This document shows positions 26,527-37,500 of a stretch of DNA of 64,000 nt, in pieces. The stretch is from positions 296,049 to 360,048 of the forward strand of contig NZ_FPCD01000003.1 in assembly GCF_900116865.1 (NCBI RefSeq), in the 5' to 3' direction. This DNA comes from Butyrivibrio sp. M55 (GTDB taxonomy: Bacteria; Bacillota; Clostridia; Lachnospirales; Lachnospiraceae). Position numbers and translations under genes: made by a program. The stretch's first letter is position 1. Every line of letters starts with the position of its first letter. The notes under the pieces were generated by a model that was given only the letters and a program-made list of their open reading frames with translations, had not been told where the DNA came from and did not search any database.

Positions 26527-26971
26527 GCAGTTATATCGTGAGATAGTTAATGAGCATAATCTGCGCCCTGTACACAAAGGAAAATTAGAAAATCCGGATC
26601 TTGTAATGCGTGGAATAAACCCAAGCTGTGGCGATGACATTACATTGCAGCTCAAGGTTGAAAACGGTGTTATCACGGACGGAAAATACGTGGGAAGCGG
26701 ATGCGCTATATCACAGGCTTCTGTTGATATGATGGTTGATCAGATAATCGGAAAGAGCAAGGAAGAAGCGATTAAGCTCGCAGGAACCTTTATGGGTATG
26801 ATAAAAGGCGAGATTACGGACGAAGAGAGTATTGAGTCTCTTGATGAAGCCGCTTCGCTTCAGGACGTAAGGCACATGCCTGCAAGAGTTAAATGCGCTG
26901 TTTTAGGATGGCATACGATGCAGGAGATGCTTGAACATCCCGAGAAGGCCATTGATAAAGTAGAAGATTAA
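26516..26971 (+). CDS. sufU: Sulfur-transfer protein SufU
   Basis: A 151-residue SufU with the three conserved cysteines C38 (NPSCGDD), C63 (GSGCAIS) and C127 (ARVKCAVLGW) and D40 that bind zinc and accept sulfur from SufS. The extra stretch between the second and third cysteine that sets SufU apart from IscU is present. ATG 26516 is chosen: GGGAGG lies 10 bases upstream, and the overlap with sufS is short. Last gene of the operon. Confidence 0.95.
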   Translation: MELKQLYREIVNEHNLRPVHKGKLENPDLVMRGINPSCGDDITLQLKVENGVITDGKYVGSGCAISQASVDMMVDQIIGKSKEEAIKLAGTFMGMIKGEITDEESIESLDEAASLQDVRHMPARVKCAVLGWHTMQEMLEHPEKAIDKVED

Positions 26972-26985
26972 AAAAGAAAAAATAA

Positions 26986-27025
26986 GCCGCAAAGAAAGAA
27001 TCAGATCTTCTTTGCGGCATTTTTA
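26986..27025 (+). terminator. Terminator of the suf operon
   Basis: An 11-base perfect stem GCCGCAAAGAA / TTCTTTGCGGC (26986-27018) with a T-rich tail. Confidence 0.9.
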
Positions 27026-27106
27026 TTTCTAATTATATATGTAGAAAAAATGACAGAAAAAAAGTACCATCCTCATAGGATATACCTACAAAAACAGTAC
27101 TCGGCG

Positions 27107-27179
27107 TGCGCTGCCAGGGTCTCGAACCCTGGACAACCTGATTAAGAGTCAGGTGCTCTACCAACTGAGCTAGCAGCGC
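27107..27179 (-). tRNA. tRNA-Lys (anticodon CTT)
   Basis: A 73-base cloverleaf with acceptor GCGCTGC/GCAGCGC, D loop AGTTGGTA, anticodon loop CTCTTAA and T loop TTCGAGA. CCA is not encoded. On the minus strand, next to the end of the suf operon. Confidence 0.97.
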
Positions 27180-27384
27180 ATTCGTTATTTAGCGGCTGTG
27201 CCGTATCTCAACGACAAGTGATATGTTACTACGCTTAAAAAAGAATTGCAAGTGTTTTTTTCAAAAAAAATAAAAAAATTTGATTTTTTTTCAATTTCGC
27301 ATATCTGTGAGGATATATTTGTGGTAAATTAGATGTTATGAAAAAATTCAAAAATGCAATTTTTAAAAAGCGGAAGGTGTGTAA
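27180..27384. other. Divergent intergenic region, tRNA-Lys / tatD
   Basis: AT-rich. A possible but weak promoter for tRNA-Lys (TTGCAA, 17 bases, TAACAT) lies on the minus strand around 27220-27250. No gene is seen. Confidence 0.35.
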
Positions 27385-28161
27385 ATGATATTTGATACGC
27401 ATGCTCATTACGATGACAGACAGTATGATGAAGACAGAGAGACGCTGATAGCTTCTTTAAAGGAAGAAGGGATTGGCACAGTCGTAAATATAGGTGCGGA
27501 TATGGCATCAAGTGAAAGGGCACTTGAGCTGGCGCATAAACATGATTTTATATATGCGGCGGTCGGAGTGCATCCGAGTGAAGTGGAAGAGCTAAGCGAT
27601 GAAGCCATGGATCGCCTGAGATCTTGGAGCGCAGATAAAAGATGCGTTGCAATAGGAGAGATAGGGCTTGATTATCACTGGCCCGATCCTGCGCCCGAGA
27701 TTCAGAAGAAATGGTTTGTAAGACAGCTTGAACTTGCAAGGGAAGTAAAGCTCCCCGTTGTGATCCATTCAAGGGATGCCGCCAAGGATACTATGGATAT
27801 AATGCATAGCGAGCACGCGGAAGAGATAGGAGGAGTGGTACACTGTTTTTCCTACTCAAAAGAAATTGCAAAAGAATGCGTGGATATGGGCTTTTATATA
27901 GGAGTCGGCGGAGTGGTGACATTTAAGAACGGCCGTAAGCTTAGAGAAGTTGTGGAAGATACTCCTATGGAAAAGATACTTCTTGAGACGGATTGCCCGT
28001 ATCTTTCCCCCGAACCTCACAGAGGGGAGCGCAACAGCTCTTTAAACCTGCCTTATGTGGTAAAAGAGATAGCTAACATAAAAGGAATCAGCGAAGAAGA
28101 CGTTATACGTATGACAGAAGAAAACGCTAAGCGTATGTATGGACTAATGACGGAGGTATAA
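27385..28161 (+). CDS. TatD-family metal-dependent DNase/hydrolase
   Basis: A 258-residue TIM-barrel hydrolase of the TatD family. Metal ligands: H6 and H8 in DTHAHYDD, E in GEIGLDYH, H in VIHSRDA, H in VVHCFS and D in LETDCPYL. Relatives are 3'-5' exonucleases and deacylases acting on DNA or RNA ends. ATG 27385 follows GGAAGGTG. It ends directly before rsmA (no gap), an arrangement widespread in Firmicutes. Confidence 0.95.
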   Translation: MIFDTHAHYDDRQYDEDRETLIASLKEEGIGTVVNIGADMASSERALELAHKHDFIYAAVGVHPSEVEELSDEAMDRLRSWSADKRCVAIGEIGLDYHWPDPAPEIQKKWFVRQLELAREVKLPVVIHSRDAAKDTMDIMHSEHAEEIGGVVHCFSYSKEIAKECVDMGFYIGVGGVVTFKNGRKLREVVEDTPMEKILLETDCPYLSPEPHRGERNSSLNLPYVVKEIANIKGISEEDVIRMTEENAKRMYGLMTEV

Positions 28162-29022
28162 ATGGCATATCTTGGAAACGCAGCACGTACAAAGGAAGTG
28201 CTGAGCAAATACAATATGAGCGCCAAGAAGAAATTCGGGCAGAACTTTCTTATAGACAGCGGAGTACTTGACGGTATTGTTGAGGCTTCGGGTGTTACAA
28301 AAGAAGATTGTGTCCTTGAGATAGGTCCCGGCATAGGAAGCCTTACCCAGTATCTGGCTGAGGCTTCAAAACGCGTTGTGTCCGTTGAAATAGACAAGAC
28401 ACTTATTCCTGTTTTGGATGATACATTGTCTGAGTATGACAACGTGACAATAATCAATGAAGACATCCTTAAGGTTGATATAGAGAGCATAGTAAAAGAA
28501 TACAACGAAGGAAGAGCAATAAAAGTTGTTGCCAATCTTCCTTACTACATCACTACTCCGATTATAATGAAGCTCTTTGAGAGCGGTGCACCGATTGACA
28601 GCATCACTGTCATGGTGCAGAAGGAAGTTGCAGACAGAATGGTCATGGGACCCGGAAATAAGGACTATGGTTCACTTTCTCTTGCTGTAGGATATTATGC
28701 AAAGGCAACGGCAGTAATGAACGTTCCGCCCGGAAGCTTTATCCCGCAGCCGAATGTCGGGTCGGCAGTTGTGCATCTTAAAAGATATGAGAAGCCGGCG
28801 GTGGAAGTCGGCGATGCAAAGTACATGTTCGAGATAATCAGAACAGCATTTAACCAGAGGAGGAAGACACTTTCAAACTCTCTTTCCAACAACCCTTCTC
28901 TTAAGGTTACAAGACAGCAGGTTCAAGATGCGTTAACTGAGATAAATATTGACGAAAAAGCAAGGGGAGAAGTACTTTCGCTTACGCAATTTGCGCGACT
29001 TTCAGACATTTTACAAAGATAA
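28162..29022 (+). CDS. rsmA: 16S rRNA dimethyladenosine transferase RsmA (KsgA)
   Basis: A 286-residue SAM-dependent methyltransferase that dimethylates two adjacent adenines near the 3' end of 16S rRNA. Seen: KKFGQNFLID (about 23-33), the SAM motif EIGPGIGSLT, the base-binding NLPYYITTPI (motif IV) and the C-terminal FIPQPNVGSAVV. Length and layout are normal. ATG 28162 follows GGAGGT directly after the tatD stop. Confidence 0.97.
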   Translation: MAYLGNAARTKEVLSKYNMSAKKKFGQNFLIDSGVLDGIVEASGVTKEDCVLEIGPGIGSLTQYLAEASKRVVSVEIDKTLIPVLDDTLSEYDNVTIINEDILKVDIESIVKEYNEGRAIKVVANLPYYITTPIIMKLFESGAPIDSITVMVQKEVADRMVMGPGNKDYGSLSLAVGYYAKATAVMNVPPGSFIPQPNVGSAVVHLKRYEKPAVEVGDAKYMFEIIRTAFNQRRKTLSNSLSNNPSLKVTRQQVQDALTEINIDEKARGEVLSLTQFARLSDILQR

Positions 29023-29077
29023 GGTGCTTATGATAAACTAACACTGGATATAGTTGGGGCACCAAAGAGGTGATATT

Positions 29078-32000
29078 TTGGATAAAGTTGAATACAAAAT
29101 TCGAGCCGATGAGATCAAGGCTTTAATTGGGGAAGGCAGATTTGCCGAAGCTGTGAAGATCGCCGACACAATTGACTGGAAACGAGTGAAAAGTGTCGCA
29201 ATGCTTTGCACGATAAGTGATCTATATAAGATAAACAGACGCTTTGAAGAGAGCAGAGATATCCTGCTCATGGCATACGACAGACACCCCACGGGTAGAG
29301 CGATTGTATACTCCCTATGTGAACTTGCCATAAAGATGGGAGAATTTGTTCAAGCAGTTGAATATTATAAGGAATTTGTCAGAATAGCGCCCAGAGATAC
29401 AGGGCGATATATCTTACAGTATAAACTCTACGAAGCTCAGGAAGTAAGTCTTGAAGAGAGAATCGCTGTTCTCGAAGAATTCAAAAAACATGATTATAGG
29501 GAAAAATGGGTATATGAGTTGGCTTATCTTTATCATAGGATAGGTCTTACTACTGAGTGCATTGAAACATGTGACGAGATGTTCTTGTGGCTCGGAGACG
29601 GTAACTATGTCATGAAGGCCCTTGAACTTAAGGCGCTTCACGAACCGTTGTCTCCGGAACAGCAGGACAGATATATCAGATATAAGCAGAAACACGGCGG
29701 ATATATAGACAGATCCATAACATACAATAAAGAGGATCCCGCGCAGAGCCAGATGGCTCAGAATATGTCGGGAGCACAGGATACCAGGGAGATTCCACCT
29801 GTCTCAAATGACGTTGAGATTAAAGCTCCGTCCGTTGATGTAAGCGCATACAATACAATGAATCTGCAGGCAGCACTTGCAGAGGAATTGAAGCCATATA
29901 TAGGAAATGAGCAGACACAGACGCCTGTACAGCCACAGGCAAGCTTTGCGCAGCAGCAGGAGCTTGCACAGTATCAACAGGGATTCGCCCAGCAGGCAGA
30001 GGCTGCGCAGTACCCGGCAGGATTTGGTCAGCCCGGATATGCACAGCCGCAGCAGGGATATGCACCATATCAGAACGGCTACGACCAGCAGACAAGTGCA
30101 GCACAGTATCCGGCAAGCTTTGCTCAGCAGGCAGAAGCCGCACAGTATCAACAGGGATTCGCCCAGCAGGAAGCTGCACAATATCAGCAGGGATATGTTC
30201 AGCAGCAAGAAGCTCCGCAGTATCAGGAAAGTTTTGCACAGCAACAGGCAGAGGCACCGCAGTACCAGGAAAGTTTTGCACAGCAACAGGCAGAGGCTCA
30301 ACAGTATCAGGAGAGCTTCGCACAGCAGCAGGCAGAGTCTTCACAGTATCAGGAAAGCTTTGCACAGCAGCAAGAAGTGGCACAGCCGCAGCCTGAGGAA
30401 GCGCCTGCAAATTCTTTCAGTGCGCAGCAGGGATTTGGAAATACAACATTTGCAGAGGAAATGGCAGAATCTTCAGAACCGGAAATTTTTGATGATGATG
30501 AAAATGACGGCTCTTTTTCGCGTGTTGGCGGAACTATCGGAGAGCCTGCGTCCGGCGGTATAGAAGAAGTATTTTTTGATACACATGAGATTCATGTGCC
30601 TGAGCAAGAGCCTGTATTTAAGCCGGCTCCCGAAGTTAGAAAAGAAACTCCCGTACAGGAACAGAGTTCAGATATAGCAGAAATAGCACAGGAAGAGACT
30701 TCAGGATTTTTTGATCTTGAAGATGTTCCCGATGAACAGCCTTCTTTCAGCGCTACCTATGAGAACAGACCATTGGAGGACGAAGTACCCGGTGCGGTTA
30801 TTCATCCGAACGGAAGCTACAGCATGAGCAATGTGGGCGCAAATGCCAATGCAAGCGCAAATGCGGATAACGCAGATTCAGCTTCGAATGGTAACGGACT
30901 TGATAATATGCTTTCTCAGGACCATGACGGTCAGATCAAGCTGGCTGTTGAGCCCGATCCCGTAGTAGAGAAGCAGATCACGGGTCAGATCAGTATCTCC
31001 GAGTATATTCAGAACTGGGAACAGTTCAAGAAGGATCAGCAGGAGAGACAGCTTGAGAGCGTAAAGAAAAAGGTTTCGGATCAGACAGGAGATCTTTTCG
31101 CAGATTACGATGAGATAGCTAAGGCCGGACTTCAGGAGAAAATTGAGAAGGCAATTTCTGATGCCATTAAGAAAGAAAAGCAGAACAGAGCATCTGGAAG
31201 AGGCGACTGGTCAAGAGATAATGCCGATATTATCGACGAGGCTGTCGATGAAGTTATAAATAAAGCAGAACAGGGCACAGACGGTCCTATTGAAAATAAG
31301 GACGAAGAGGAACCGGCTAAAGATCCTGAAAAGAAAAAGAACAGGTTTGCACGTGAAGACTTCAATTCTACAAGGAATGAAATAAAGCCTGAAGCACCTG
31401 AGGAGAAAGCTTCTGAAGAAACCGGTCATGAAGAGGAAGAACCAAGAAGACCTCAGGACAGAGGAAGAAACAGAGTGGAAGCAAGAGGTGAAGACAGACA
31501 GAGAAACAGAAATGCTGACAGAAAACCTCAGGGACAAAGACCCGAGAGGCCTGAAAGAGCCGATGCTCAGAGAAATGAGAATCAGGACGGCGCGCAGGGT
31601 GCAAAGAAGAAACTTAAGAAGCATGGCGCCGGAAACAGAGATATTGAAGAGAGATTAAGGAAGATGACTCCCGAAGAGAAAGAGTTGTTTGGACCTTATA
31701 TTCATCATAAGAAATCAAGAAGACAGATTATCAAGGCAATTGATAACATGAGCATGGATGCGTTCAGCGGAAATGTAATTGTTACCGGTGAAGAGGGCGC
31801 AGGAACTATCAACCTTGCCAAGGGACTTATCCGCGCAGTGCAGGCATCCAATTCTGACTTCAATGGAAAAGTTGCCAAGATAACAGCGAATACGCTCAAT
31901 AAGAAGAGACCGTCGGCAATCTTTGATAAGCTTGCAAACGGTGCGCTTATAGTTCAGAGAGCTGCAGATATTTTACCTGAAACAGCAGCTGAACTTATAA

Positions 32001-32404
32001 AGATTCTCAAGGAACAGAAAAAGGGTATAATAATAGTAATGGAAGATACCAAGGAAGATATGAACAGCTTCCTTGACAGTAACCCTGATTACAAAGAGAG
32101 TTTCAGCGTAAGAGTTGATATTGAGGCTCTTGATGATGAGTCGCTTGTTGCATACGCTAAGCAGTATGCGCTTGAGAACGAGTATGCTATCGACAATCTC
32201 GGTATTCTTGCACTTCATACCAAGATATCCGAAAGACAGACATTGGACCACGATGTTACGGTCTCAGAAGTCAGGGATATCGTGGATGATGCTATATATT
32301 ATGCGGAGAAGAGATCAGTATCTCACTTCGTTGATATCATAGTACACAAGCGATATGATGATAATGATATGATAATCCTCAGAGAAAAAGATTTTATGCA
32401 TTAA
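29078..32404 (+). CDS. Large TPR / Gln-rich repeat / degenerate AAA protein
   Basis: A protein of about 1108 residues with no signal peptide or membrane helix. Residues 1-215 are helical repeats of TPR type. Residues 287-436 are rich in Gln, Ala and Tyr with four near-identical 14-residue repeats ([10 protein letters not shown]...). Residues 440-700 are acidic and disordered, about 750-860 are Arg/Glu-rich. The last 240 residues look like an AAA-type ATPase fold, but the Walker A position (904-911, GEEGAGTI) lacks the Lys and the Walker B position (955-962, GALIVQRA) has Gln-Arg instead of Asp-Glu. So it is probably not an active ATPase. TTG 29078 is the likely start, with AGAGGTG upstream. 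It lies between rsmA and glgB; function unknown. Confidence 0.8.
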   Translation: MDKVEYKIRADEIKALIGEGRFAEAVKIADTIDWKRVKSVAMLCTISDLYKINRRFEESRDILLMAYDRHPTGRAIVYSLCELAIKMGEFVQAVEYYKEFVRIAPRDTGRYILQYKLYEAQEVSLEERIAVLEEFKKHDYREKWVYELAYLYHRIGLTTECIETCDEMFLWLGDGNYVMKALELKALHEPLSPEQQDRYIRYKQKHGGYIDRSITYNKEDPAQSQMAQNMSGAQDTREIPPVSNDVEIKAPSVDVSAYNTMNLQAALAEELKPYIGNEQTQTPVQPQASFAQQQELAQYQQGFAQQAEAAQYPAGFGQPGYAQPQQGYAPYQNGYDQQTSAAQYPASFAQQAEAAQYQQGFAQQEAAQYQQGYVQQQEAPQYQESFAQQQAEAPQYQESFAQQQAEAQQYQESFAQQQAESSQYQESFAQQQEVAQPQPEEAPANSFSAQQGFGNTTFAEEMAESSEPEIFDDDENDGSFSRVGGTIGEPASGGIEEVFFDTHEIHVPEQEPVFKPAPEVRKETPVQEQSSDIAEIAQEETSGFFDLEDVPDEQPSFSATYENRPLEDEVPGAVIHPNGSYSMSNVGANANASANADNADSASNGNGLDNMLSQDHDGQIKLAVEPDPVVEKQITGQISISEYIQNWEQFKKDQQERQLESVKKKVSDQTGDLFADYDEIAKAGLQEKIEKAISDAIKKEKQNRASGRGDWSRDNADIIDEAVDEVINKAEQGTDGPIENKDEEEPAKDPEKKKNRFAREDFNSTRNEIKPEAPEEKASEETGHEEEEPRRPQDRGRNRVEARGEDRQRNRNADRKPQGQRPERPERADAQRNENQDGAQGAKKKLKKHGAGNRDIEERLRKMTPEEKELFGPYIHHKKSRRQIIKAIDNMSMDAFSGNVIVTGEEGAGTINLAKGLIRAVQASNSDFNGKVAKITANTLNKKRPSAIFDKLANGALIVQRAADILPETAAELIKILKEQKKGIIIVMEDTKEDMNSFLDSNPDYKESFSVRVDIEALDDESLVAYAKQYALENEYAIDNLGILALHTKISERQTLDHDVTVSEVRDIVDDAIYYAEKRSVSHFVDIIVHKRYDDNDMIILREKDFMH
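30218..30385 (+). repeat. Four tandem 42-bp repeats inside the large protein gene
   Basis: Units at 30218-30259, 30260-30301, 30302-30343 and 30344-30385 code for [10 protein letters not shown] followed by four variable residues. Synonymous differences between copies show that the protein sequence is kept. Weaker copies extend upstream to about 29937. Confidence 0.9.
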
Positions 32405-32433
32405 CAGCTTAAATACATTTACGAGGGGGATGC

Positions 32434-34392
32434 ATGGGCAAAGAAGTATTTATATCTGAAGCAGACGAATACTTATTCGGACAGGGAACGCACTATGAGA
32501 TTTATGAAAAACTCGGAGCGCATCCGGCAGAAGAAAACGGAAAGAAAGGATACTTTTTTGCTGTGTGGGCACCAAATGCAGCAGAAGTTCACGTTATTGG
32601 CGCGTTCAATAACTGGGCGGAAGATGCGCATCCTCTAAAACGAACCAAAGTCGGTAATATATGGACAGGTTTCATTCCGGGAGTTGGAGTGGGCGAATTG
32701 TACAAGTTCCTCATAACAACACCGGAAGGAAAAAAGCTGTATAAAGCCGATCCTTATGCAAATTATTCTGAACTCCGTCCCGGAAATGCATCCAGGACTA
32801 CGGATTTATCCGGCTTTAAGTGGTCGGATTCCGGTTGGTATGAAAAGATCAAGGGCAAGGACCCCAACCGACAGCCCCTTGCGATCTATGAGTGCCACAT
32901 CGGTTCATGGATGAAACATCCGGATGGGACGGAAGATGGTTTTTATACTTACAGACAGTTCGCAGACAGAATTGTCGAGTATCTCAAAGAAATGCCTTAT
33001 ACCCACATTGAGCTCATTGGAATAGCTGAGCATCCTTTTGACGGGTCATGGGGCTATCAGGTTACGGGCTACTATGCCCCGACATCAAGATACGGTGAGC
33101 CTTCGGACTTTATGTATCTTGTCAACAAGCTTCACAAGAACAACATAGGTGTAATACTTGACTGGGTTCCGGCGCATTTTGCGACGGATGAATTCGGACT
33201 TTCATGCTTTGACGGAAAATGTATCTACGAAGATCCCGACCCGAGAAAGGGCGAGCATCCCGATTGGGGAACCAAGATATTTAATCTGGGTAAACCCGAG
33301 GTAAAAAATTTCCTTATAGCGAATGCTCTTTTCTGGATAAGGAAGTTCCATATTGACGGAATAAGAGTGGATGCGGTTGCTTCCATGCTCTATCTGGATT
33401 ATGGCAAAAAAGACGGACAGTGGGTTCCTAATAAATATGGAGAAAAAGAGAATCTCGAAGCGATAGAGTTTTTTAAACATCTAAACAGTGTTGTCAGAGG
33501 AACTTATCCCGCGTTTCTTACTATAGCGGAAGAATCTACGGCTTGGCCTAAGGTCACTGCGCCACCCGAAGAGGATGGACTTGGCTTTGCTTTTAAGTGG
33601 AATATGGGTTGGATGCATGATTTTTGCGAGTATATGAAGCTCGATCCTTATTTCAGGCAGGGCGCGCACAACATGATGACTTTTGCCATGAGCTACAACA
33701 ATTCTGAGAATTATATCCTTCCTCTTTCACACGATGAGGTTGTGCACCTTAAGTGCTCGATGCTTGAGAAGATGCCGGGCTATAAGGTTGATAAATACGC
33801 GAACCTCCGCGCCGGCTATACGTTTATGTTCGGACATGCGGGCAAAAAACTCCTTTTCATGGGACAGGACTTTGCTCAGGAAAGAGAATGGAGCGAGAAG
33901 CGCGAGCTTGACTGGTTCCTTCTGGCAAACGACCTTAACAGGGGAATGCAGTCATATGTATCGCAGCTTCTTAAGATGTACAGAAAATATCCCGCCATGT
34001 ACGAAGTAGACAATGACTGGGGCGGATTTGAGTGGATAAACGCAGATGATAAGGAGCGCAGCACTTACAGCTTCTACAGACGCGCGATAGACGGCAAGGA
34101 TAATTTGCTGTTTGTAATAAACATGACTCCTGTTGAAAGAAAAGATTTCCAAGTGGGAGTTCCGTTTGCCGGTAAGTACGTGCATATTCTGGACAGCTGT
34201 GAAGTGCAGTTTGGCGGAGCCGGAAGCAATATCCCGAATGAGATTACTGCAAAGAAAGGGCTATGTGATTACAAGGACTACAGCATAACCTTTGATCTTC
34301 CCGCTTACGGAGCCGAGGTATTTCGCTTTAAGGGAGCGGCTAAAACCAAGAGAAGCACGAAAACTAAGGGAACAAAAAAAGAAAAATTATAA
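32434..34392 (+). CDS. glgB: 1,4-alpha-glucan branching enzyme
   Basis: A 652-residue GH13 enzyme that makes alpha-1,6 branches in glycogen. An N-terminal CBM48 domain (about 15-115, WAPNAAEVHVIGAFNNW) precedes the TIM barrel, with nucleophile D313 in GIRVDAV, acid/base E366 in AEESTAWP, and the LPLSHDEVVH motif. A Lys-rich tail closes the protein. ATG 32434 follows GAGGGGG. No other glycogen genes are nearby; it stands behind the large TPR protein and is followed by a terminator. Confidence 0.96.
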   Translation: MGKEVFISEADEYLFGQGTHYEIYEKLGAHPAEENGKKGYFFAVWAPNAAEVHVIGAFNNWAEDAHPLKRTKVGNIWTGFIPGVGVGELYKFLITTPEGKKLYKADPYANYSELRPGNASRTTDLSGFKWSDSGWYEKIKGKDPNRQPLAIYECHIGSWMKHPDGTEDGFYTYRQFADRIVEYLKEMPYTHIELIGIAEHPFDGSWGYQVTGYYAPTSRYGEPSDFMYLVNKLHKNNIGVILDWVPAHFATDEFGLSCFDGKCIYEDPDPRKGEHPDWGTKIFNLGKPEVKNFLIANALFWIRKFHIDGIRVDAVASMLYLDYGKKDGQWVPNKYGEKENLEAIEFFKHLNSVVRGTYPAFLTIAEESTAWPKVTAPPEEDGLGFAFKWNMGWMHDFCEYMKLDPYFRQGAHNMMTFAMSYNNSENYILPLSHDEVVHLKCSMLEKMPGYKVDKYANLRAGYTFMFGHAGKKLLFMGQDFAQEREWSEKRELDWFLLANDLNRGMQSYVSQLLKMYRKYPAMYEVDNDWGGFEWINADDKERSTYSFYRRAIDGKDNLLFVINMTPVERKDFQVGVPFAGKYVHILDSCEVQFGGAGSNIPNEITAKKGLCDYKDYSITFDLPAYGAEVFRFKGAAKTKRSTKTKGTKKEKL

Positions 34393-34434
34393 ATTCTTTA
34401 ATATTAAGAAATAAAAATTTTGAGCCGAAATAGA

Positions 34435-34466
34435 AGGTGACGGAATGTAAGCCCGTCACCTTTTTG
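34435..34466 (+). terminator. Terminator after glgB
   Basis: A stem AGGTGACGG / CCGTCACCT (34435-34461) with a T run. Confidence 0.85.
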
Positions 34467-34500
34467 CGTAAAAAACATTTTTAATAAAAATGAGGCGTAT

Positions 34501-37500
34501 ATGAACATTAATTTTCAGACCGTGGCAGGAAAAAAGGCAACTGAGGATTCTATGTACGTCGGCATGGATGCTGAGGACAGGATCAATAAGAATGCGGTAA
34601 AGCAAAGCTCAGTGAGCGCGATTGCCGTGAACCTTGATACAAGCTTATTCAGTAATGATGTATATGCAAGTCATGCCAGAGGAGCTGAAGATATCAGCGA
34701 AATGGCAAAGAACACGGATGTTTTGACGCAGCATAATTATATGGCACTTTTATCAAACACTATGTCTGAGGAGGACTATGCAAAGGCTCTTCAGGATGGT
34801 TTTGATGTAAAAAATCTAAATAGTTCTGAGACAGTGACCATCCTTGATAAGATCAAGGGTGTACTTTTGGAGGCCGGAGTCAGCGTTATAGGCTACAACG
34901 ACGATATGAGCGTTGAAAAGCTTACGAAGATAACGGGAAGCAGGTCACTTGCGGAGACGATTCAAAATGAATTTTCTCAGAACGATATTCCTATGACAAC
35001 TGAAAATGTAAGAGCCGCAAAAGGTGCTTATGAAGAGGCTGCTCAGATAAATGAGCCCTCTGACGGTGCGGTTAAGTACATGGTTCTAAATAACATGAAA
35101 CCCACCATAAGTAATTTTTATCTTGCAGCTCACAGCACAAACGGACAGAACCTTTCGGGCAGGGGATTCTATGCTCAGGAGGCAGGAGGCTACTATGCGC
35201 AGAAAGCCGACAGCATAAATTGGGACAGCCTTGCTCCGCAGATAGATAAAGTGCTTGATGAAGCCGGCTATGATATGAGCGACTTAAGGATACGAGATGA
35301 TGCAAAGTGGATGGTTGAGCAGGGAATACCGCTTACAGCAGAGAATCTGGGTACACTTGCAGAAATCGCAAAGGTTGAATTTCCGATTACTGAGCAGGCG
35401 GCTGTAAAAGCGGCGGCTTCAGCGATACTTGACGGAAAGAGCGCTGTTCAGGGAAATCTTGCAGATTCCGAGAGCAATATCGAGAAGGCAGTAAGAATCT
35501 ATGAAGATACAAAGAATATTTCAGATGATGCGGTTAAGAGCGTTGTTGAAGAAGAAAAAGATTTAACTATAAAAAATCTTGTTATGGCCGGCAGAGAGGA
35601 TGCAGGAGTAAATCCTGAGAATCCGACGGCTCTTTTATCCGATAGCGATCCTAAGATTGTTGCGGCAAGACTTCAGCTTGAGGAAGTAAGACTTCGCATG
35701 AGCGTCGAAGCAAACAAAAGCCTTTTGGACAGAGGCTTTGAGATAGATACTGCGCCTATGCAGAATCTTATAGAAGAGCTTTCAAACATCCTTAAAGACA
35801 TTGAGGGTGCGCAGACAGGCGAGATCATTGATGACATCACAGGTGTTAAGGCGTCAAACCCGGCGAGAGTGTATGATCTTACTCTTGAAAAAGTTCAGAT
35901 CATAAGTAAGGGACCTGCGGACATTTCGGGACTTATGGCCGGAAGATTGCAGACAGCAACTCTTTCGCAGATAAGTGATGTTTCAGCGAGCCTTACAAGA
36001 AAGTTCAAGGCAGCGGGTGAAGGATATGAAGCAATGATGACCGCGCCGAGAGCAGATCTTGGAGACAGCATAAAGAAGGCATTTAGAAATGTTGACGATA
36101 TACTTCGTGATTTTGGCGAAGAGGCAAATGAGGAAAATCGCAGAGCGGTAAGAATCCTTGGCTATAACAGTATGGAGATCACGGAAGAGAATTTTGAAAA
36201 CGTGAGAGCCTGGGATCGCAAGTTTGTCGCAACTCTTGAGAGACTTAAGCCCGGAGCCGTTCTTAATCTCATAAGAGAAGGAAACAATCCTCTCAACATG
36301 ACACTTGAACAGCTTTCAGACAGCCTTGATCAGGGAATGTTTAACGGCAGTGAAGACGGAAAAAGAGATTCCGACAGATCGCGCGAGAAGTTCTCCAAGT
36401 TTATCTGCAAGCTTGAGCAGAAAAAAGATATCACGAAAGAAGAGAAGGCTTCCTTTATAGGAATATACAGACTTTTCCATACGCTTAAGGCAAATGATTA
36501 CAAGGCAATCGGCTCTGTATTAAAGACAGGAAAAGATATGACTTTGGGAAATCTTTTGACCGAGACAAGGAGTGGAAGAACAGCAAGAAGCGGAATAGAT
36601 TATTCCGTGAGTGATAACTTCGGCGGAGTTGACCTAAAAGAAGGAAATGTAATAAAAATTGACGAACAGATAAATTCGGCCTTCAGATTTTACAGGTCAC
36701 AAGCCGATATAGTATATGAGAATCTCGAGCCTGAAAAATTAAAGGCTGCAAAACCCATGCCCAACACGAAGTTAGAGGATTTTGCAAGAGCGCTTGAGAA
36801 TGAAGAAATCGATCCTGAGCTTGAGAAAGCATATATCAAAGACCAGGTGCAGGAAATCCGCGGTATAGCGGGTTCAAAGGCAGCGCCTTTAGCAATCGCA
36901 GAGATGGAGACACTTGAAGTTGAGATGAATTTCAACAATCTTGAAGCGATGATCGGCATAAGGCGGGATCGAAGAAACGGAAATTTATGGAACAGGGCAG
37001 AGGAGCTTGTAAAGAGAGATATATCGAAAGATATGGAAACTCTTACGGAGGCTCTCGATGGCGACAACTATGAAGAGACTTATACAAAGAGCCTTGAAAA
37101 TATTTCCGACAAACTTTCGGATGTACTTGTAGATCCGGAAACGGAGTACATTGACGTTAAGGCAATTACTCTTATGCAAAAACAGATTTCCGTGATGGCA
37201 CATACTTCGGAGCGAGGAAGCTTTGAGGTGCCGGTGGAAATAGATGGAACTAAAGTATCAATGCACATCACTCTAAGGAGTGACAACAGCAGAATTTCAA
37301 GGATGGAAGCGAGTATTCAGACTACCGACTACGGACTTATCTCGGCAAATCTTTACCGGGAGGAAGGCGGTATAACGGGAATGCTTACAACAACGTATGC
37401 AGGAAGTCCCGAAGAGACTGAATATCTTGAAAGCGTAAAAACTAAGATGTGCGATAAATTAGCGGAGAAGATAGAGGATGCAGGTGTAGACCGAAACAGG

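Noticed and set aside
30218..30385. Four 42-base tandem repeats as a possible CRISPR array
   Set aside because: There are no unique spacers, the unit is directly tandem, and it keeps the reading frame of the protein.
29820..30410. Long open frames on both strands across the Gln-rich repeat region
   Set aside because: They arise from the repetitive CAG/GCA-rich coding sequence of the large protein; no ribosome sites and no recognisable domains.
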